From positions 248,001-312,000 of the forward strand of contig CAWHBY010000001.1 of assembly GCA_963827855.1 (NCBI GenBank): a stretch of 64,000 nucleotides of DNA, given 5' to 3'. Shown here one piece after another: positions 25,559 through 35,039 of this stretch; within the stretch, counting starts at the first letter, position 1, and each line of letters begins with the position of its first letter. Source of the DNA: DTPU01 sp963827855 (GTDB lineage: Bacteria > Planctomycetota > Phycisphaerae > Sedimentisphaerales > Anaerobacaceae). The notes under the pieces are model-generated. The model was not told the DNA's origin. It did not search any database and saw only the letters and a program-made list of their open reading frames with translations. Both the position numbers and the translations under genes were made by a program.

Positions 25559-26451
25559 ATGACGTCTGGATTGCACTGGGTCTGACCGTGTTTGCGGGGA
25601 TGGCTACGGGCATCGGGAGTGCTGTGGCCTTTACGGCCAAGAGGACGAACTACCGTTTCCTCTCCGTGGCCACGGGCTTCTCCGCAGGGGTGATGCTCTA
25701 TGTTTCATTCGTCGAGATCTTCCTGAAGGGCGTGAACGCCCTGACGGCCCGGTACGGCGACTATTGGGGCCACTGGGTCAACGCGGCGGCCTTCTTCGGC
25801 GGCATGCTCGTGATCGGCCTGATCGACAGCCTGATCCCAGCAGCCGAGAACCCGCACGAGACGCATTCGGAGGAGGAAACAGCGCCTCTCCACGATCCGA
25901 AGGCCCGGATCCCGGACTTCACGAAGATCGCCGGCCAAGAGGGCAGGGCCGGGGCCCACGACCACGCGATCCGGCACAGGAGGCTCATGCGCATGGGCCT
26001 GTTCACCGCACTGGCCATCGCCATCCACAACTTCCCCGAGGGGCTGGCCACGTTCCTGGCCGCGCTCCAGGATCCGACCATCGGCCTGGCCATTGCCGTC
26101 GCCGTTGCGCTGCACAACATCCCCGAAGGCATCAGCGTATCCGTGCCGATCTTCTACGCCACGGGGAATCGCAGGAAGGCCTTCGTGTATTCCCTGCTCA
26201 GCGGTCTGGCTGAGCCTGTCGGCGCCATCGTCGCCTACGCAGTCTTACGCCTGACGCTGGGCGGCGATACGCAGGGGATTCCTCCACAGATCATGGGCAT
26301 CCTCTTTGGCGGAGTGGCCGGCATCATGGTCTATATCAGCCTCGATGAGCTTCTGCCAACGAGCAGGGCCTACGGCAAGGGACACGACAGCCTCTTCGGC
26401 CTGGTGGCTGGGATGGTGGTCATGGCCCTGAGCCTGTTGCTGATGAAGTAG
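25555..26451 (+). CDS. zupT: ZIP-family zinc transporter
   Basis: 298 aa with eight predicted membrane helices. HNFPEGLATFLAA and HNIPEGISVSVPIF are the paired metal-binding motifs of ZIP helices IV and V. The loop between helices III and IV is rich in His, Asp and Glu (ENPHETHSEEETAPLHD, GAHDHAIRHRR). AFTAKRTNYRFLSVATGFSAGVML matches ZupT openings. It imports Zn2+ and possibly other divalent metals across the cytoplasmic membrane. The ATG at 25555 overlaps the stop of the upstream beta-helix remnant, so its present leader may be inherited from that gene. Confidence 0.9.
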   Translation: MNDVWIALGLTVFAGMATGIGSAVAFTAKRTNYRFLSVATGFSAGVMLYVSFVEIFLKGVNALTARYGDYWGHWVNAAAFFGGMLVIGLIDSLIPAAENPHETHSEEETAPLHDPKARIPDFTKIAGQEGRAGAHDHAIRHRRLMRMGLFTALAIAIHNFPEGLATFLAALQDPTIGLAIAVAVALHNIPEGISVSVPIFYATGNRRKAFVYSLLSGLAEPVGAIVAYAVLRLTLGGDTQGIPPQIMGILFGGVAGIMVYISLDELLPTSRAYGKGHDSLFGLVAGMVVMALSLLLMK

Positions 26452-26566
26452 GCGACGAAGGCCTCAAAGGGCACGTTCGCCCGTCCGGTTGCAGGGGCCG
26501 AGAGTCTCGACGGCGACCTGGCATCGAGGGTCTCTTGAGAAACGGGAACAAGAAGGAGATGGAACC

Positions 26567-29305
26567 GTGACGGAGCTGACACGGCCACCCTGGGCCCATA
26601 CCCCAGACGAAGTCCTGGAGGCCACAGGCGGACGGATCAACGGCCTGACCGAGGCGACTGCTCGCCGGCACCTGGTCGAGCACGGGTCAAATGTTCTCAG
26701 GGCCAAGGATCGAGAGCCTTGGTATGTGCTTCTTCTTCAACAGTTCGCGAATCCGCTCGTCTATATGTTGGTCGGAGCCGCGGTCTTGAAGGCCTTCTTC
26801 AAGGGGCCCGTGGACGCCGCGGTCATTGGAGCCGTGCTGTTGTTTATGGCTCTCATTGGATTCGTGCAGGAGATGAAGGCTCAAAGGGCCATGGCGGCAC
26901 TGCTGCGGCTCAGTGCGCCGAAGGCCAGGGTGCGGCGGGACGGCAGGACCTTCCTGGTGGACGCTGCGGAGATTGTACCCGGCGATCTTCTGATTCTCGA
27001 GGCGGGAGACCGCGTGGCTGCCGACGCCCGCCTCCTCGATACCGCCAGCCTCAGGATCAACGAGTCCACCTTCACAGGTGAGGCGATGCCCGTGGAGAAG
27101 GACTGTCACGTGGTCGCGGCCGAATCGCCCCTTCACGACCGCCGGAACATGCTCTTGATGGGCACCACGGTCAGCCATGGCCGGGGCCTGGCCGTAGTCA
27201 CCGCCACGGGTATGGACACCGAGATCGGTCGGATCGCCGAGGCTATCCGTGGAGCCAAGAGGGAACGGACGCCGCTGCAGCAGAGCATCGACAGGCTCGG
27301 ACGCTCCCTGATCTGGGTGGTCCTGGGCGCCTGCGGCCTGTTGGCCGTCACGGCACTGCTCCAGGGCATGGGGTGGGTGGATGTCCTGCTGCTGGCCGTC
27401 GCGGCCGCCGTCTCGGGCATCCCCGAGGGGCTTCCGGCTGCTGTCACCGTGGTGCTGGCCATTTGCGTCAGCCGTATGGCCTCCAGAAACGTGATCATCC
27501 GCAGGCTCACAGCGGTGGAGACCCTGAGTGCAGCTACGATCATCTGCTCGGACAAGACCGGCACGCTGACGCTCAACCAGATGACGGTCCGCGGCATCTG
27601 GGTCGGCGGACGGCAACTCACCGTCACCGGCAGCGGCTATGAGCCGGCAGGCGAGTTTCATCACGAAGGACGTCCGATCGATCCCCTTGCGGCGGGTGAG
27701 CTGCTGCGCCTCCTCCGCGTCGCGGCGCTGTGCAACGACGCTTTGTTGAACCGGACGGACGCAGGCTGGGATATCCTGGGGGATCCGACGGAGGGGGCAT
27801 TGCTCACCGCCGCCGCGAAGGCCGGACTCCTCAAGAATGAGCTGGAGGAAAGCCAGCCCCGCCTTGGAGAGATACCCTTTGAGAGCGAGAAGCAATTCAT
27901 GGCCACACTCCATGCCGAGAAGGAACAGCGCACGGCCTACGTGAAGGGCTCCGTGGAGAAACTCCTGGCCCTTTGCGGCGGCCTGCAGGGGGCCGCAGGC
28001 CAGCGGCCGCTGGACGAAGCGGCGAGGCGGGCCATCCTCGACGCAAACCGTTCCATGGCGGAGCAGGCCCTGCGTGTACTGGCCGTTGCGGTCGCCCCAT
28101 ACCCCGCAGAACTGGGCAGACTGGAGCCAGACCGCCTGGCGGGCCGACTCGTTCTGCTCGGACTCGTGGGGATGATCGATCCGCCGCGAGACGAAGCCCG
28201 CCTTGCGATCCGAGAGTGCCAGCAAGCCGGCATCCGCGTCGCCATGATCACGGGCGACAATCCCCTCACGGCCGCCGCCATCGCGAGCCAGCTCGGCATC
28301 TGCGAGCCGGGGGATGCGGCCCTCGTCGGCCACGAGATGGAGGCCCTGGACGATGAGCAGCTACGCTCGGCCTGCCGCCGCCGGAGCGTCTTTGCCCGCA
28401 TTGAGCCGCTTCACAAGCTACGGATCGTCAACGCCTTCAAGAGCGACGGACACATTGCCGCCATGACCGGAGACGGTGTCAATGACGCCCCCGCTCTGGA
28501 AGCGGCAAGCATCGGCGTGGCCATGGGTATCACGGGGACTGACGTGGCCAAGGAAGCCGCGGACATGGTTCTTGCTGACGACAATTTCGCCTCCATTGTC
28601 GCCGGTGTCGAAGAGGGGCGAGTCGTTTTCAACCGACTGCGGAACGTCACGTTCTTCCTGCTGATGACGTGTACGGCTGAGCTGTTGACGCTGTTTCTCA
28701 GTATCGCCTTCTACGGGGAATCACCTCTTGAGCCGATACAGATGCTCTGGATCAACCTCGTGACGGGGGCCCTGGTCGCCATCCCCCTGGGACTGGAACC
28801 CGGCATCGGCGATGAATTGAGCCAGCCCCCGCGGGATCCGGCGGTGGGGCTTTTGTATCCGGGCATGATGCTCCGCGTCGTGACCACCGGGCTGTGCATG
28901 AGCGTCCCCGTGACCTGGATATTCCACCACGCCCCGCTTTCCCTGTCCGTTGACGCGGAGACGGCACACGCCATCCGACAGACGGTGGCATTCACCGGCA
29001 TCGTGGTCTTTGAGTGGCTCTTCGCCTTCCAGGCCCGGTCTCCGGAAAGAGGGGTGCTGGCACTGGGTCTCCTGCGGAATCGCTGGCTCTTCCTGTGCAT
29101 GCTGGCAGGCCTCGGTCTGCAGGTGTTGGTGGTCTATCTGCCGGCAGCCAACACGCTCTTCCATACCCATCCCCTTTCGCCGGTCCAGTGGACGTGGGTG
29201 GTGCTTCCGGGCGTAACGATGGTGACCCTGGAGGCCCTGCGCAAGCGATGGTGGCCGAACCTCTTCGCCGCCGGCCAGTGGAAGCCCAGAGGAAGGCAGG
29301 TGTGA
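26567..29305 (+). CDS. P2-type cation-transporting ATPase (Ca2+/SERCA-like)
   Basis: 912 aa from GTG 26567, chosen because AAGGAG lies eight bases upstream; an earlier in-frame ATG (26489) lacks this. Motifs in order: N-terminal cation ATPase domain (GLTEATARRHLVEHGSNVL), actuator STFTGEAMPVEKD (TGE near residue 170), helix 4 GIPEGLPAAVTVVLAICVSR, phosphorylation site CSDKTGTLTLNQM (Asp near residue 329), hinge MTGDGVNDAPALEAASIGVA, and four C-terminal helices with MLWINLVTGALVAIPLGLEP. PEGLP in helix 4 points to the P2 group (Ca2+ or Na+/K+ type) and not heavy metals. Export of Ca2+ is the best guess; the ion is inferred. Confidence 0.9.
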   Translation: MTELTRPPWAHTPDEVLEATGGRINGLTEATARRHLVEHGSNVLRAKDREPWYVLLLQQFANPLVYMLVGAAVLKAFFKGPVDAAVIGAVLLFMALIGFVQEMKAQRAMAALLRLSAPKARVRRDGRTFLVDAAEIVPGDLLILEAGDRVAADARLLDTASLRINESTFTGEAMPVEKDCHVVAAESPLHDRRNMLLMGTTVSHGRGLAVVTATGMDTEIGRIAEAIRGAKRERTPLQQSIDRLGRSLIWVVLGACGLLAVTALLQGMGWVDVLLLAVAAAVSGIPEGLPAAVTVVLAICVSRMASRNVIIRRLTAVETLSAATIICSDKTGTLTLNQMTVRGIWVGGRQLTVTGSGYEPAGEFHHEGRPIDPLAAGELLRLLRVAALCNDALLNRTDAGWDILGDPTEGALLTAAAKAGLLKNELEESQPRLGEIPFESEKQFMATLHAEKEQRTAYVKGSVEKLLALCGGLQGAAGQRPLDEAARRAILDANRSMAEQALRVLAVAVAPYPAELGRLEPDRLAGRLVLLGLVGMIDPPRDEARLAIRECQQAGIRVAMITGDNPLTAAAIASQLGICEPGDAALVGHEMEALDDEQLRSACRRRSVFARIEPLHKLRIVNAFKSDGHIAAMTGDGVNDAPALEAASIGVAMGITGTDVAKEAADMVLADDNFASIVAGVEEGRVVFNRLRNVTFFLLMTCTAELLTLFLSIAFYGESPLEPIQMLWINLVTGALVAIPLGLEPGIGDELSQPPRDPAVGLLYPGMMLRVVTTGLCMSVPVTWIFHHAPLSLSVDAETAHAIRQTVAFTGIVVFEWLFAFQARSPERGVLALGLLRNRWLFLCMLAGLGLQVLVVYLPAANTLFHTHPLSPVQWTWVVLPGVTMVTLEALRKRWWPNLFAAGQWKPRGRQV

Positions 29306-29547
29306 TGATCTGTTCCGGACCCCCGAACACATGGACAGGTCCGTTCCATCCGTTGCCCTTGTCAGAGGGCGTGGTCGTTCGATCGCTCACCCAGCCAGGT
29401 TCCAGGATCACCTCTCGACGAGGAATCGCGTGCTGTTACTCAAAGGAGCCGTCCAGAGAGGGCCTATTGATCGTGGTGGAAGGTGGGATATCATGGCGGC
29501 TACAGGTTCAGGGTAATGGTGGTCACGAGACAACGAAAGGAACTGAA

Positions 29548-31409
29548 ATGAACTGTCGCCTGCAGCAAAGGTATCCATTCTGGCTGGGTCGTTTGTGCCT
29601 TCACAGCCCTTGTGCTCTTGGGATTGCCCGTACAGGCACAGCCCTCGGGCGGGCCCTATGGCCCGATCGCAGCAGAACTATGAGGTGCCCGCCAAGGCCG
29701 ACCACGTCTATTACGTCGCGCCGGACGGCAAGGAGGATGCCGCCGGAACGAGCCTGGAGCAGCCTACGACCCTGGAGGCGGCCATCTCCAAGGTGGTGAC
29801 GGGCGACGCGATCATCCTGCGCGGCGGCACGTACCGGACGGGCGGCCTGCGGTTCAACCAGGGGATCACGATGCAGCCCTATGCCGGCGAGCGACCCGTG
29901 CTCAAGGGCACGCGGGTAGCGACTGAGTGGAGGGCCCTGCGCCAACAATGTCTGGCGGACGTCGTGGAAGACGCTCTTTCCGGCCGCCCCGCTCGGCTGG
30001 TGGCAGCGGGACCGCGAGGGCATGCGGACGCCGCTGCACCGCTTCAACAACGACATGGTCTTTGTGGATGGCGAGATGCTGAAGTCCGCGGGCTGGGAGG
30101 GCGAGCTCGATCCGCACTCGTACTACATCGACTACGAGAAGGGACAGGTCTACATCGGCGTGGACCCGACGAACCGGCTCGTCGAGATCACGGCCTTCGA
30201 CGGTGCCCTGATCCGCACGTCCGGCGCGGTCAACGGCAAGACCAACGACCACAAGGGGCCTGTGATCCGCGGGATCACGTTCACCCAGTACGCGCGGCGG
30301 GCCATCGAGATCGAGGGCAAGCGGAGCTTCGGTCCCAACGACGAGCCGACGGATGAGCCGGTCGGCCCCTCCGACCCGGCCACCTACGGCAAGGAGGCCA
30401 CGGGCACGACGCTCGAGAACGTGACGATCTCCTACTGCTCGCGCGTGGCCGGCTTCTTCCGCGGCGACGGGCTGACGATCCGCAGCTCGCTGTTCAGCGA
30501 CACGAGCACCGAGGGCGTGTACGTGATCGGCTCTGCCGACGTGCTGCTGGAGAAGAACATCTTCCGCCGCAACAACGTCGAGGGCCTCACCGGCTACTAC
30601 CCGGCGGCGGTGAAGATCTTCAACCAGAGCCTATCGCGTCACCTGCCGCGACAACCTGGTGATGGACAACCCGAACTCCAACGGGATCTGGTACGACGTG
30701 GGCAACGTGGACGGCGTGTTCGTCAACAACTGGGTCCAGGACTGCCTCGACGGCTTCTTTTTCGAGATCTCCAAGGGTGCGATCTGCGCAGGCAATGTCT
30801 TCGTCAACTGTGACAAGGGCATCCGGGTGCTGAACAGCTCAAACGTCCGCGTCTGGCACAACACCCTGATCAACGCCGTGGCCTCCTTCGGCGGGATGGC
30901 CGGAGTGCGACAGCCGACCACTTCGGCTGGCATCCGGCCACGGGCCCGGACGTGGACAAACGTGAGGGACACGTCTTCTGCGGCAATCTCCTGGTCGCGG
31001 ACGCCAACTTCACCCAGCCGCTCCTGCGAGTCGAGCAGAACAGGGCCCTGGGCGGCAAGCTCACCAAGCCCCAGGTCACGCAGTTGGACGGCAATGTCTA
31101 CGTGCGGAACGGCGACGCAGGCTCACGGCCCTGATCGTGTGGAGCCCTGTGGAGGGAGACAACTGGCTGACCGAGATCAAGACCCTCGCTGAGTTTCAGA
31201 AGCTTTGCCCGCAGTTCGAGGCACACAGCCAGGTTGTCACCAGCTCGCTGAGGGATCTCTTCAAGAGCCCGGAGCTCAGCCGCTATGAGCTGGTTCAGGG
31301 CCTTGCAGGGCCCGCATCGACCGTGCCCCTGCCCGCGGAGATCCACCAGTTGCTCGGCTGGCCGGAGCAGGGGCCCTATGCTCCCGGTGCCTTTCCCCAG
31401 CGGCCCTGA
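29548..31409 (+). pseudogene. Secreted right-handed beta-helix protein, about six frameshifts
   Basis: The ATG at 29548 follows AAAGGA. The signal peptide becomes visible one frame over (WVVCAFTALVLLGLPVQAQP). Then: NYEVPAKADHVYYVAPDGK and GDAIILRGGTYRTGGL (DUF1565-like start of a beta-helix), NNVWRTSWKTLFPAAPLGW, FNNDMVFVDGEMLKSAGW, GPVIRGITFTQYARRAIEI, ENVTISYCSRVAGFFRGDGL, NLVMDNPNSNGIWYDVGNVD, GHVFCGNLLVADANFTQPLL and a C-terminal LIVWSPVEGDNWLTEIKTLA. Breaks fall near 29582, 29672, 29935, 30635, 30905 and 31125, four of them single added bases. The protein would be about 620 aa, of pectate-lyase-like fold, probably acting on polysaccharide. As written no full product can be made. Confidence 0.7.
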
Positions 31410-31545
31410 GCCACAAGCCGTCCGATGCCGCATGTTCCCTCTGGATGGGAAGAACGTTGCTCTGCCGGTCAGCGCGATCTGAGGGGCCAGCCCTGACCCT
31501 TGGCCGGCCGCGCGTATCATGGTGTGCGAAGGTGAAGGAGGCAGA

Positions 31546-31863
31546 ATGGAACCCACCATCAAGTGAGGAAAACACCTGGCGGAGAACGCCAATCTGGCGG
31601 GGCGTGCTAATGGGCGAGCTTACATCGTGGAGTTGTTCGTCGATCCCAGATATCAGGGAAGAGGCCATGGGTCTCATCTGATGGCTCACGCGAAGAAGCT
31701 CTATACCTCTCTGGAGTTGCATGTCTACGGGCGAGATACCAAGGCGATCAAGTTCTACCAAGACAATGGCTTCCATCATGAGGAGAACGAAGGCCATGTT
31801 GAGGTCCAAACCGGCGAGCAGAAGATCAGGCTGGCTTGGCCGACGGACAAGTGCTCAGGCTAG
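31546..31863 (+). pseudogene. GNAT acetyltransferase, N-terminal half deleted
   Basis: A good ribosome binding site (GAAGGAGG) and ATG 31546 begin MEPTIK, then a stop. In the next frame the C-terminal half of a GNAT domain is intact: YIVELFVDPRYQGRGHGSHL (acetyl-CoA loop R-G-x-G), MAHAKKLYTSLELHVYGRD, KAIKFYQDNGF. Most of the first half is missing, so this is an internal deletion plus frame change. It adjoins the frameshifted beta-helix gene. Confidence 0.7.
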
Positions 31864-31981
31864 TGGCAGACATCCGCATGGGCTGAAGCCCGTCCTACAG
31901 CCGCACAGACGCGTAGTCTCGTGAAGTCGGCAGGCTCTACGGGCCTGCCTCGCCGTTTCGCCGATTCCCCGTTTCGCCGAT

Positions 31982-34339
31982 TCATCTTCTGTTGCGCGGC
32001 CGCAGGCTGCGGTTGGCTCTCCAGCGGGGGAGTATCCACGAGGCGAACATGGAGACCAGGCCTGTGACGATCAGGGTCACGGGCCAGGCGAAGAACTTGT
32101 CCAGGTGCTCGATCGTCAGCTTGTGGACCGAGGCGGCGATGCCTGACAGGCCGGAGAAGAAGAAGGACTTCATCTGCCGGGTGACACTGGCAAAGACGAA
32201 GCAGAACGAGGCGATAGGCAGGGCGACGCGGTAGAGTATCCTGTGGCTGGTCGCCAGTTCCATGCTGTCCAGATCGAGGATCCGCAGGGGGGCAAGGAGG
32301 TGGAGGGGGCCCATCCAGTTGAGGGCCTTGGCCACCGCCCTTTGGAGTGGCGTATCGAGCCAGCGGCACACGCCTGCCAGGGAGAGGAAGACGATGCCGT
32401 CGACCATGAAGCTCAGGGCGTGGCACTCGGATTGGGCCAGGGCGGCGGGCTTGGCGTAGAGCCAACCCAGCAGGGTGTTGTCTGACAGGGCCAGGAGCGT
32501 CATAGAGCCCACGAGCAGGACCAGGCCTGCGATCAGCGGGGGCCACGCGTATCGCCTTGCACCCTTGACATCCAGGATCGTGCCCAGGATGAACAGGCCG
32601 ATGGCGGGCCAGAGGTAGCGGCCCGCGATGACGTCGGGCGTCCATTGGGCCATGCCGTGGATGAGATAGGTGCTGGTCAGCACAGCCAGGCCGGCGACCA
32701 CTGAGAACATCGCGAAGATGGAGGAGCGGGTCATCCACACCAGGGCCGCAGAGACTGCCAGCCAACCCCAGGTGGAGATCTGGATCTGGAGGTTTCCGAT
32801 AAGGACGTACGACCCTGCCTCGGACAGGGCCTTGTGTATGGACTCGTCACCCCAGGCTGCCGTGTCTGCAGCGAGGAGTCCCCACTGGCCCAGGGTCAGG
32901 GCCAGGGTCACGGGGATCAGCAGGTTGACTGTGGCCAGGAATCCCACGGCCAGGCGGGTCTCCTTCTGCCGCCACAGGGCCGTGCCCAGGGTCATCATGA
33001 CCGTGCTGGCGATCCAGGCCGGAGCAGGGCGCCAGGCCAGGGGGATCGTGTCCCAAGTCTTGTAGAAGAGGACCACACTGCCCAGAACCGTGATCCAGCC
33101 GCCCAGGTACAGGCAGACCTGAGAGAAGGACAGGTGGCGGGATTCGATGATGGAGGGGTCCGCAGGATCGACCATCCGTTTGTAGATCGTCTCGAGGCGG
33201 TCGAGCTCGTGCTCGGTCAGCAGTCCGTTGTCACGCCAGACCTTCAGCTTCTGTCTATGATGGAACAGCTCCTGCTGGACCTGGTCAGTGACAAAGGACG
33301 GCCTGGCCCAGATCCGCTCACCCCGCAGGTATCGGCCGATGTCCTCGGCCAGATGCCGGGCGTCCGGATACCGGCGATTCGGGTCTTTTTCAAGGCACTT
33401 GAGGCAGATGTTCTGCAGGGCCAGGGGCACCTCTGCCTGGACTGCAGTGGGCAGCTCCGGGTAGCGGCTGCGGATCGCGTCGAACAAGTCCGCTGCGTCG
33501 GTCTGCGGAAAGGGCAGGCTGTCCGTGAGCAGTTGATAGAGCATGACGCCCAGCGCATAGACGTCCGTGGCGGACGTGACCTGGATGGGCACGGTGACCT
33601 GCTCCGGTGCGCTGTATGCGGGCGTGCCCCTGTAGATGCCTGGGTCCAGGTCCAGTTGTCGCTCGGTCTCCAGGGCGATCCCGAAGTCCAGGACCTTGGG
33701 TGCAAGGCCAGGTCCCACCAGGACGTTGGTCGGCTTGAGGTCCCGGTGGATGATTCCTCGCTGGTGGGCGGCGGAGACCGCGTCGAGGACCTTGGCGTAC
33801 ACGGCCAGACGCTGGGCCAATCCGAGGCCAGCCCAGGCCTTGACCAGGGGAAGGCCATCTACCCATTCCATGACCATGAACCGGTAGGGCCCGGCCTGGC
33901 CGATCTCGTGGATCTGTGCGACGTAGGGATGACTGAGCTGGCCCATCAGCCTGGCCTCTTGCCACTCAGAACCGCCCGCTGGGCCGGCCTTGAGAAACTT
34001 GACTGCCACCTCCCGGCTGATGATCCCATCTATGGCCTGGAACACGCAACTGCCTGAGCCCTGGCCCACCTCCCTGACCACGCGATACCGCTGGCCCAGC
34101 AACTCCTGGGCCTTCGCGAGGGTCAGGCCAGGCTGCTGCGGCTGCGCTTGATCCAGACTTCCGTCGGACCGGACGATCTGCCTCAGCCGGGTCAGAAGCC
34201 GGTCATTGGCTTCTGCCTGCCCTGCCAGGTCCCGGCACGCAGCACAGCTCTCGAGGTGGCTGGCCACTGCAGCAGCTTGCTCTCCAGGCAGTCTGCCTGA
34301 GGCATAGCGGTCGAGGGTCTCTGCGTCAGGGCAGGGCAT
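31982..34339 (-). CDS. Membrane Ser/Thr protein kinase with anti-sigma-type zinc finger
   Basis: 785 aa. Residues 28-35 (H-x3-C-x2-C in HLESCAAC) form a zf-HC2 anti-sigma-like zinc finger. Residues about 84-345 are a complete Hanks-type kinase: glycine loop GQGSGS (92-97), K114 in VAVKFLK, HRDLKPTN at 198-205, DFG at 218-220 and YSAPEQ. Residues about 400-770 hold roughly ten hydrophobic helices (YLGGWITVLGSVVLFY, GLAVLTSTYLIHGMA). Planctomycetes often pair such kinases with an ECF sigma factor. Here the sigma gene (34461-35033) is directly upstream, separated by a short-word inverted repeat. I infer that the zinc finger binds that sigma factor and phosphorylation controls release. Confidence 0.88.
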   Translation of the reverse strand: MPCPDAETLDRYASGRLPGEQAAAVASHLESCAACRDLAGQAEANDRLLTRLRQIVRSDGSLDQAQPQQPGLTLAKAQELLGQRYRVVREVGQGSGSCVFQAIDGIISREVAVKFLKAGPAGGSEWQEARLMGQLSHPYVAQIHEIGQAGPYRFMVMEWVDGLPLVKAWAGLGLAQRLAVYAKVLDAVSAAHQRGIIHRDLKPTNVLVGPGLAPKVLDFGIALETERQLDLDPGIYRGTPAYSAPEQVTVPIQVTSATDVYALGVMLYQLLTDSLPFPQTDAADLFDAIRSRYPELPTAVQAEVPLALQNICLKCLEKDPNRRYPDARHLAEDIGRYLRGERIWARPSFVTDQVQQELFHHRQKLKVWRDNGLLTEHELDRLETIYKRMVDPADPSIIESRHLSFSQVCLYLGGWITVLGSVVLFYKTWDTIPLAWRPAPAWIASTVMMTLGTALWRQKETRLAVGFLATVNLLIPVTLALTLGQWGLLAADTAAWGDESIHKALSEAGSYVLIGNLQIQISTWGWLAVSAALVWMTRSSIFAMFSVVAGLAVLTSTYLIHGMAQWTPDVIAGRYLWPAIGLFILGTILDVKGARRYAWPPLIAGLVLLVGSMTLLALSDNTLLGWLYAKPAALAQSECHALSFMVDGIVFLSLAGVCRWLDTPLQRAVAKALNWMGPLHLLAPLRILDLDSMELATSHRILYRVALPIASFCFVFASVTRQMKSFFFSGLSGIAASVHKLTIEHLDKFFAWPVTLIVTGLVSMFASWILPRWRANRSLRPRNRR

Positions 34340-34349
34340 GGGTTTACCT

Positions 34350-34463
34350 CAGGAGACAGGAGATAGGAGATAGGAGACAGTAGAAAGTGGAAAGCAACTG
34401 ATGTCCATAGTGTACTCCCGATCTTCTTGCTCCTAACTCCTAACTCCTGTCTCCTCACTCCTA
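34350..34463. repeat. Short-word inverted repeat (GGAGACAGGAGATA class)
   Basis: Left arm AGGAGACAGGAGATAGGAGA and right arm CTCCTAACTCCTAACTCCTG / TCTCCTCACTCCTAG are inverted arrays of a 7-8 bp word. They separate the sigma gene from the kinase gene. The right arm touches the sigma stop codon (34463-34461). A strong hairpin here could lower kinase expression relative to the sigma factor. Confidence 0.6.
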
Positions 34464-35033
34464 GTCCTCATACTCCTGCTGCAGTTCGCGGAGCCGTGAG
34501 AGCACTCTGCTCTTGGAGATGTAGACGCTGTTCTTCGAGACCCCGAGCGTTGCAGCGACCTGCTCTGCAGGGACCTCCAACAGACCGTAGAGCCTGAAGG
34601 CCTCGAAGACCTTGGGATCGAACTCGCGGCGGGCCCGGTCCATGCACCGGCCAAGGACCGCACGCTCCCATTGGGAGTCCCAGGTCGTCTCCACGGTCTT
34701 GTCGTCCGCGACAGACTGCCAGAAGGCCGTGTCCGCCAGGCCCTCACCTCCGGCCAGGGACCTTCGTTTGTTGAGGACCACCCGCCTGGCGATCCCAAAG
34801 AGCCAGGAAGAGAGGTGGCCCTTCTCGCGATCGTAGTGGCCCGCCTGCACGGCCTTCAGGAACGAAACAAGCGTCTCCTGGGCAGCGTCCTCGCAGTCCT
34901 GGGACGGCAGGCCCAGGTGGCCGGCAAAGTGGATAACGACCGGCGTGAAATGGTCGCAGAACCGACGCCAGGCCTCTTCATCGGAGGTGGCCTGGAGCTG
35001 ATGGAGGATCTGGGTCGTGGTCTTCCACTCCAT
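34461..35033 (-). CDS. ECF-type RNA polymerase sigma factor
   Basis: 190 aa. Sigma region 2: FCDHFTPVVIHFAGHLGLPS, DCEDAAQETLVSFLKAVQAG, HLSSWLFGIARRVVLNKRR. Region 4: FDPKVFEAFRLYGLLEVPAE, QVAATLGVSKNSVYISKSRV. The ribosome binding site GGAGTGA overlaps the stop region of the upstream precorrin-2 dehydrogenase gene, six bases away, so the two are co-transcribed. The zinc-finger kinase follows downstream. No fused sensor domain, unlike the other two sigma genes in the window. Confidence 0.88.
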   Translation of the reverse strand: MEWKTTTQILHQLQATSDEEAWRRFCDHFTPVVIHFAGHLGLPSQDCEDAAQETLVSFLKAVQAGHYDREKGHLSSWLFGIARRVVLNKRRSLAGGEGLADTAFWQSVADDKTVETTWDSQWERAVLGRCMDRARREFDPKVFEAFRLYGLLEVPAEQVAATLGVSKNSVYISKSRVLSRLRELQQEYED

Positions 35034-35039
35034 GCCCGA

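Noticed and set aside
26687..28333. 548-codon open frame on the minus strand
   Set aside because: Antisense shadow of the P-type ATPase gene.
32834..34057. 407-codon open frame on the plus strand
   Set aside because: Antisense shadow of the Ser/Thr kinase gene; no start signal or domain.
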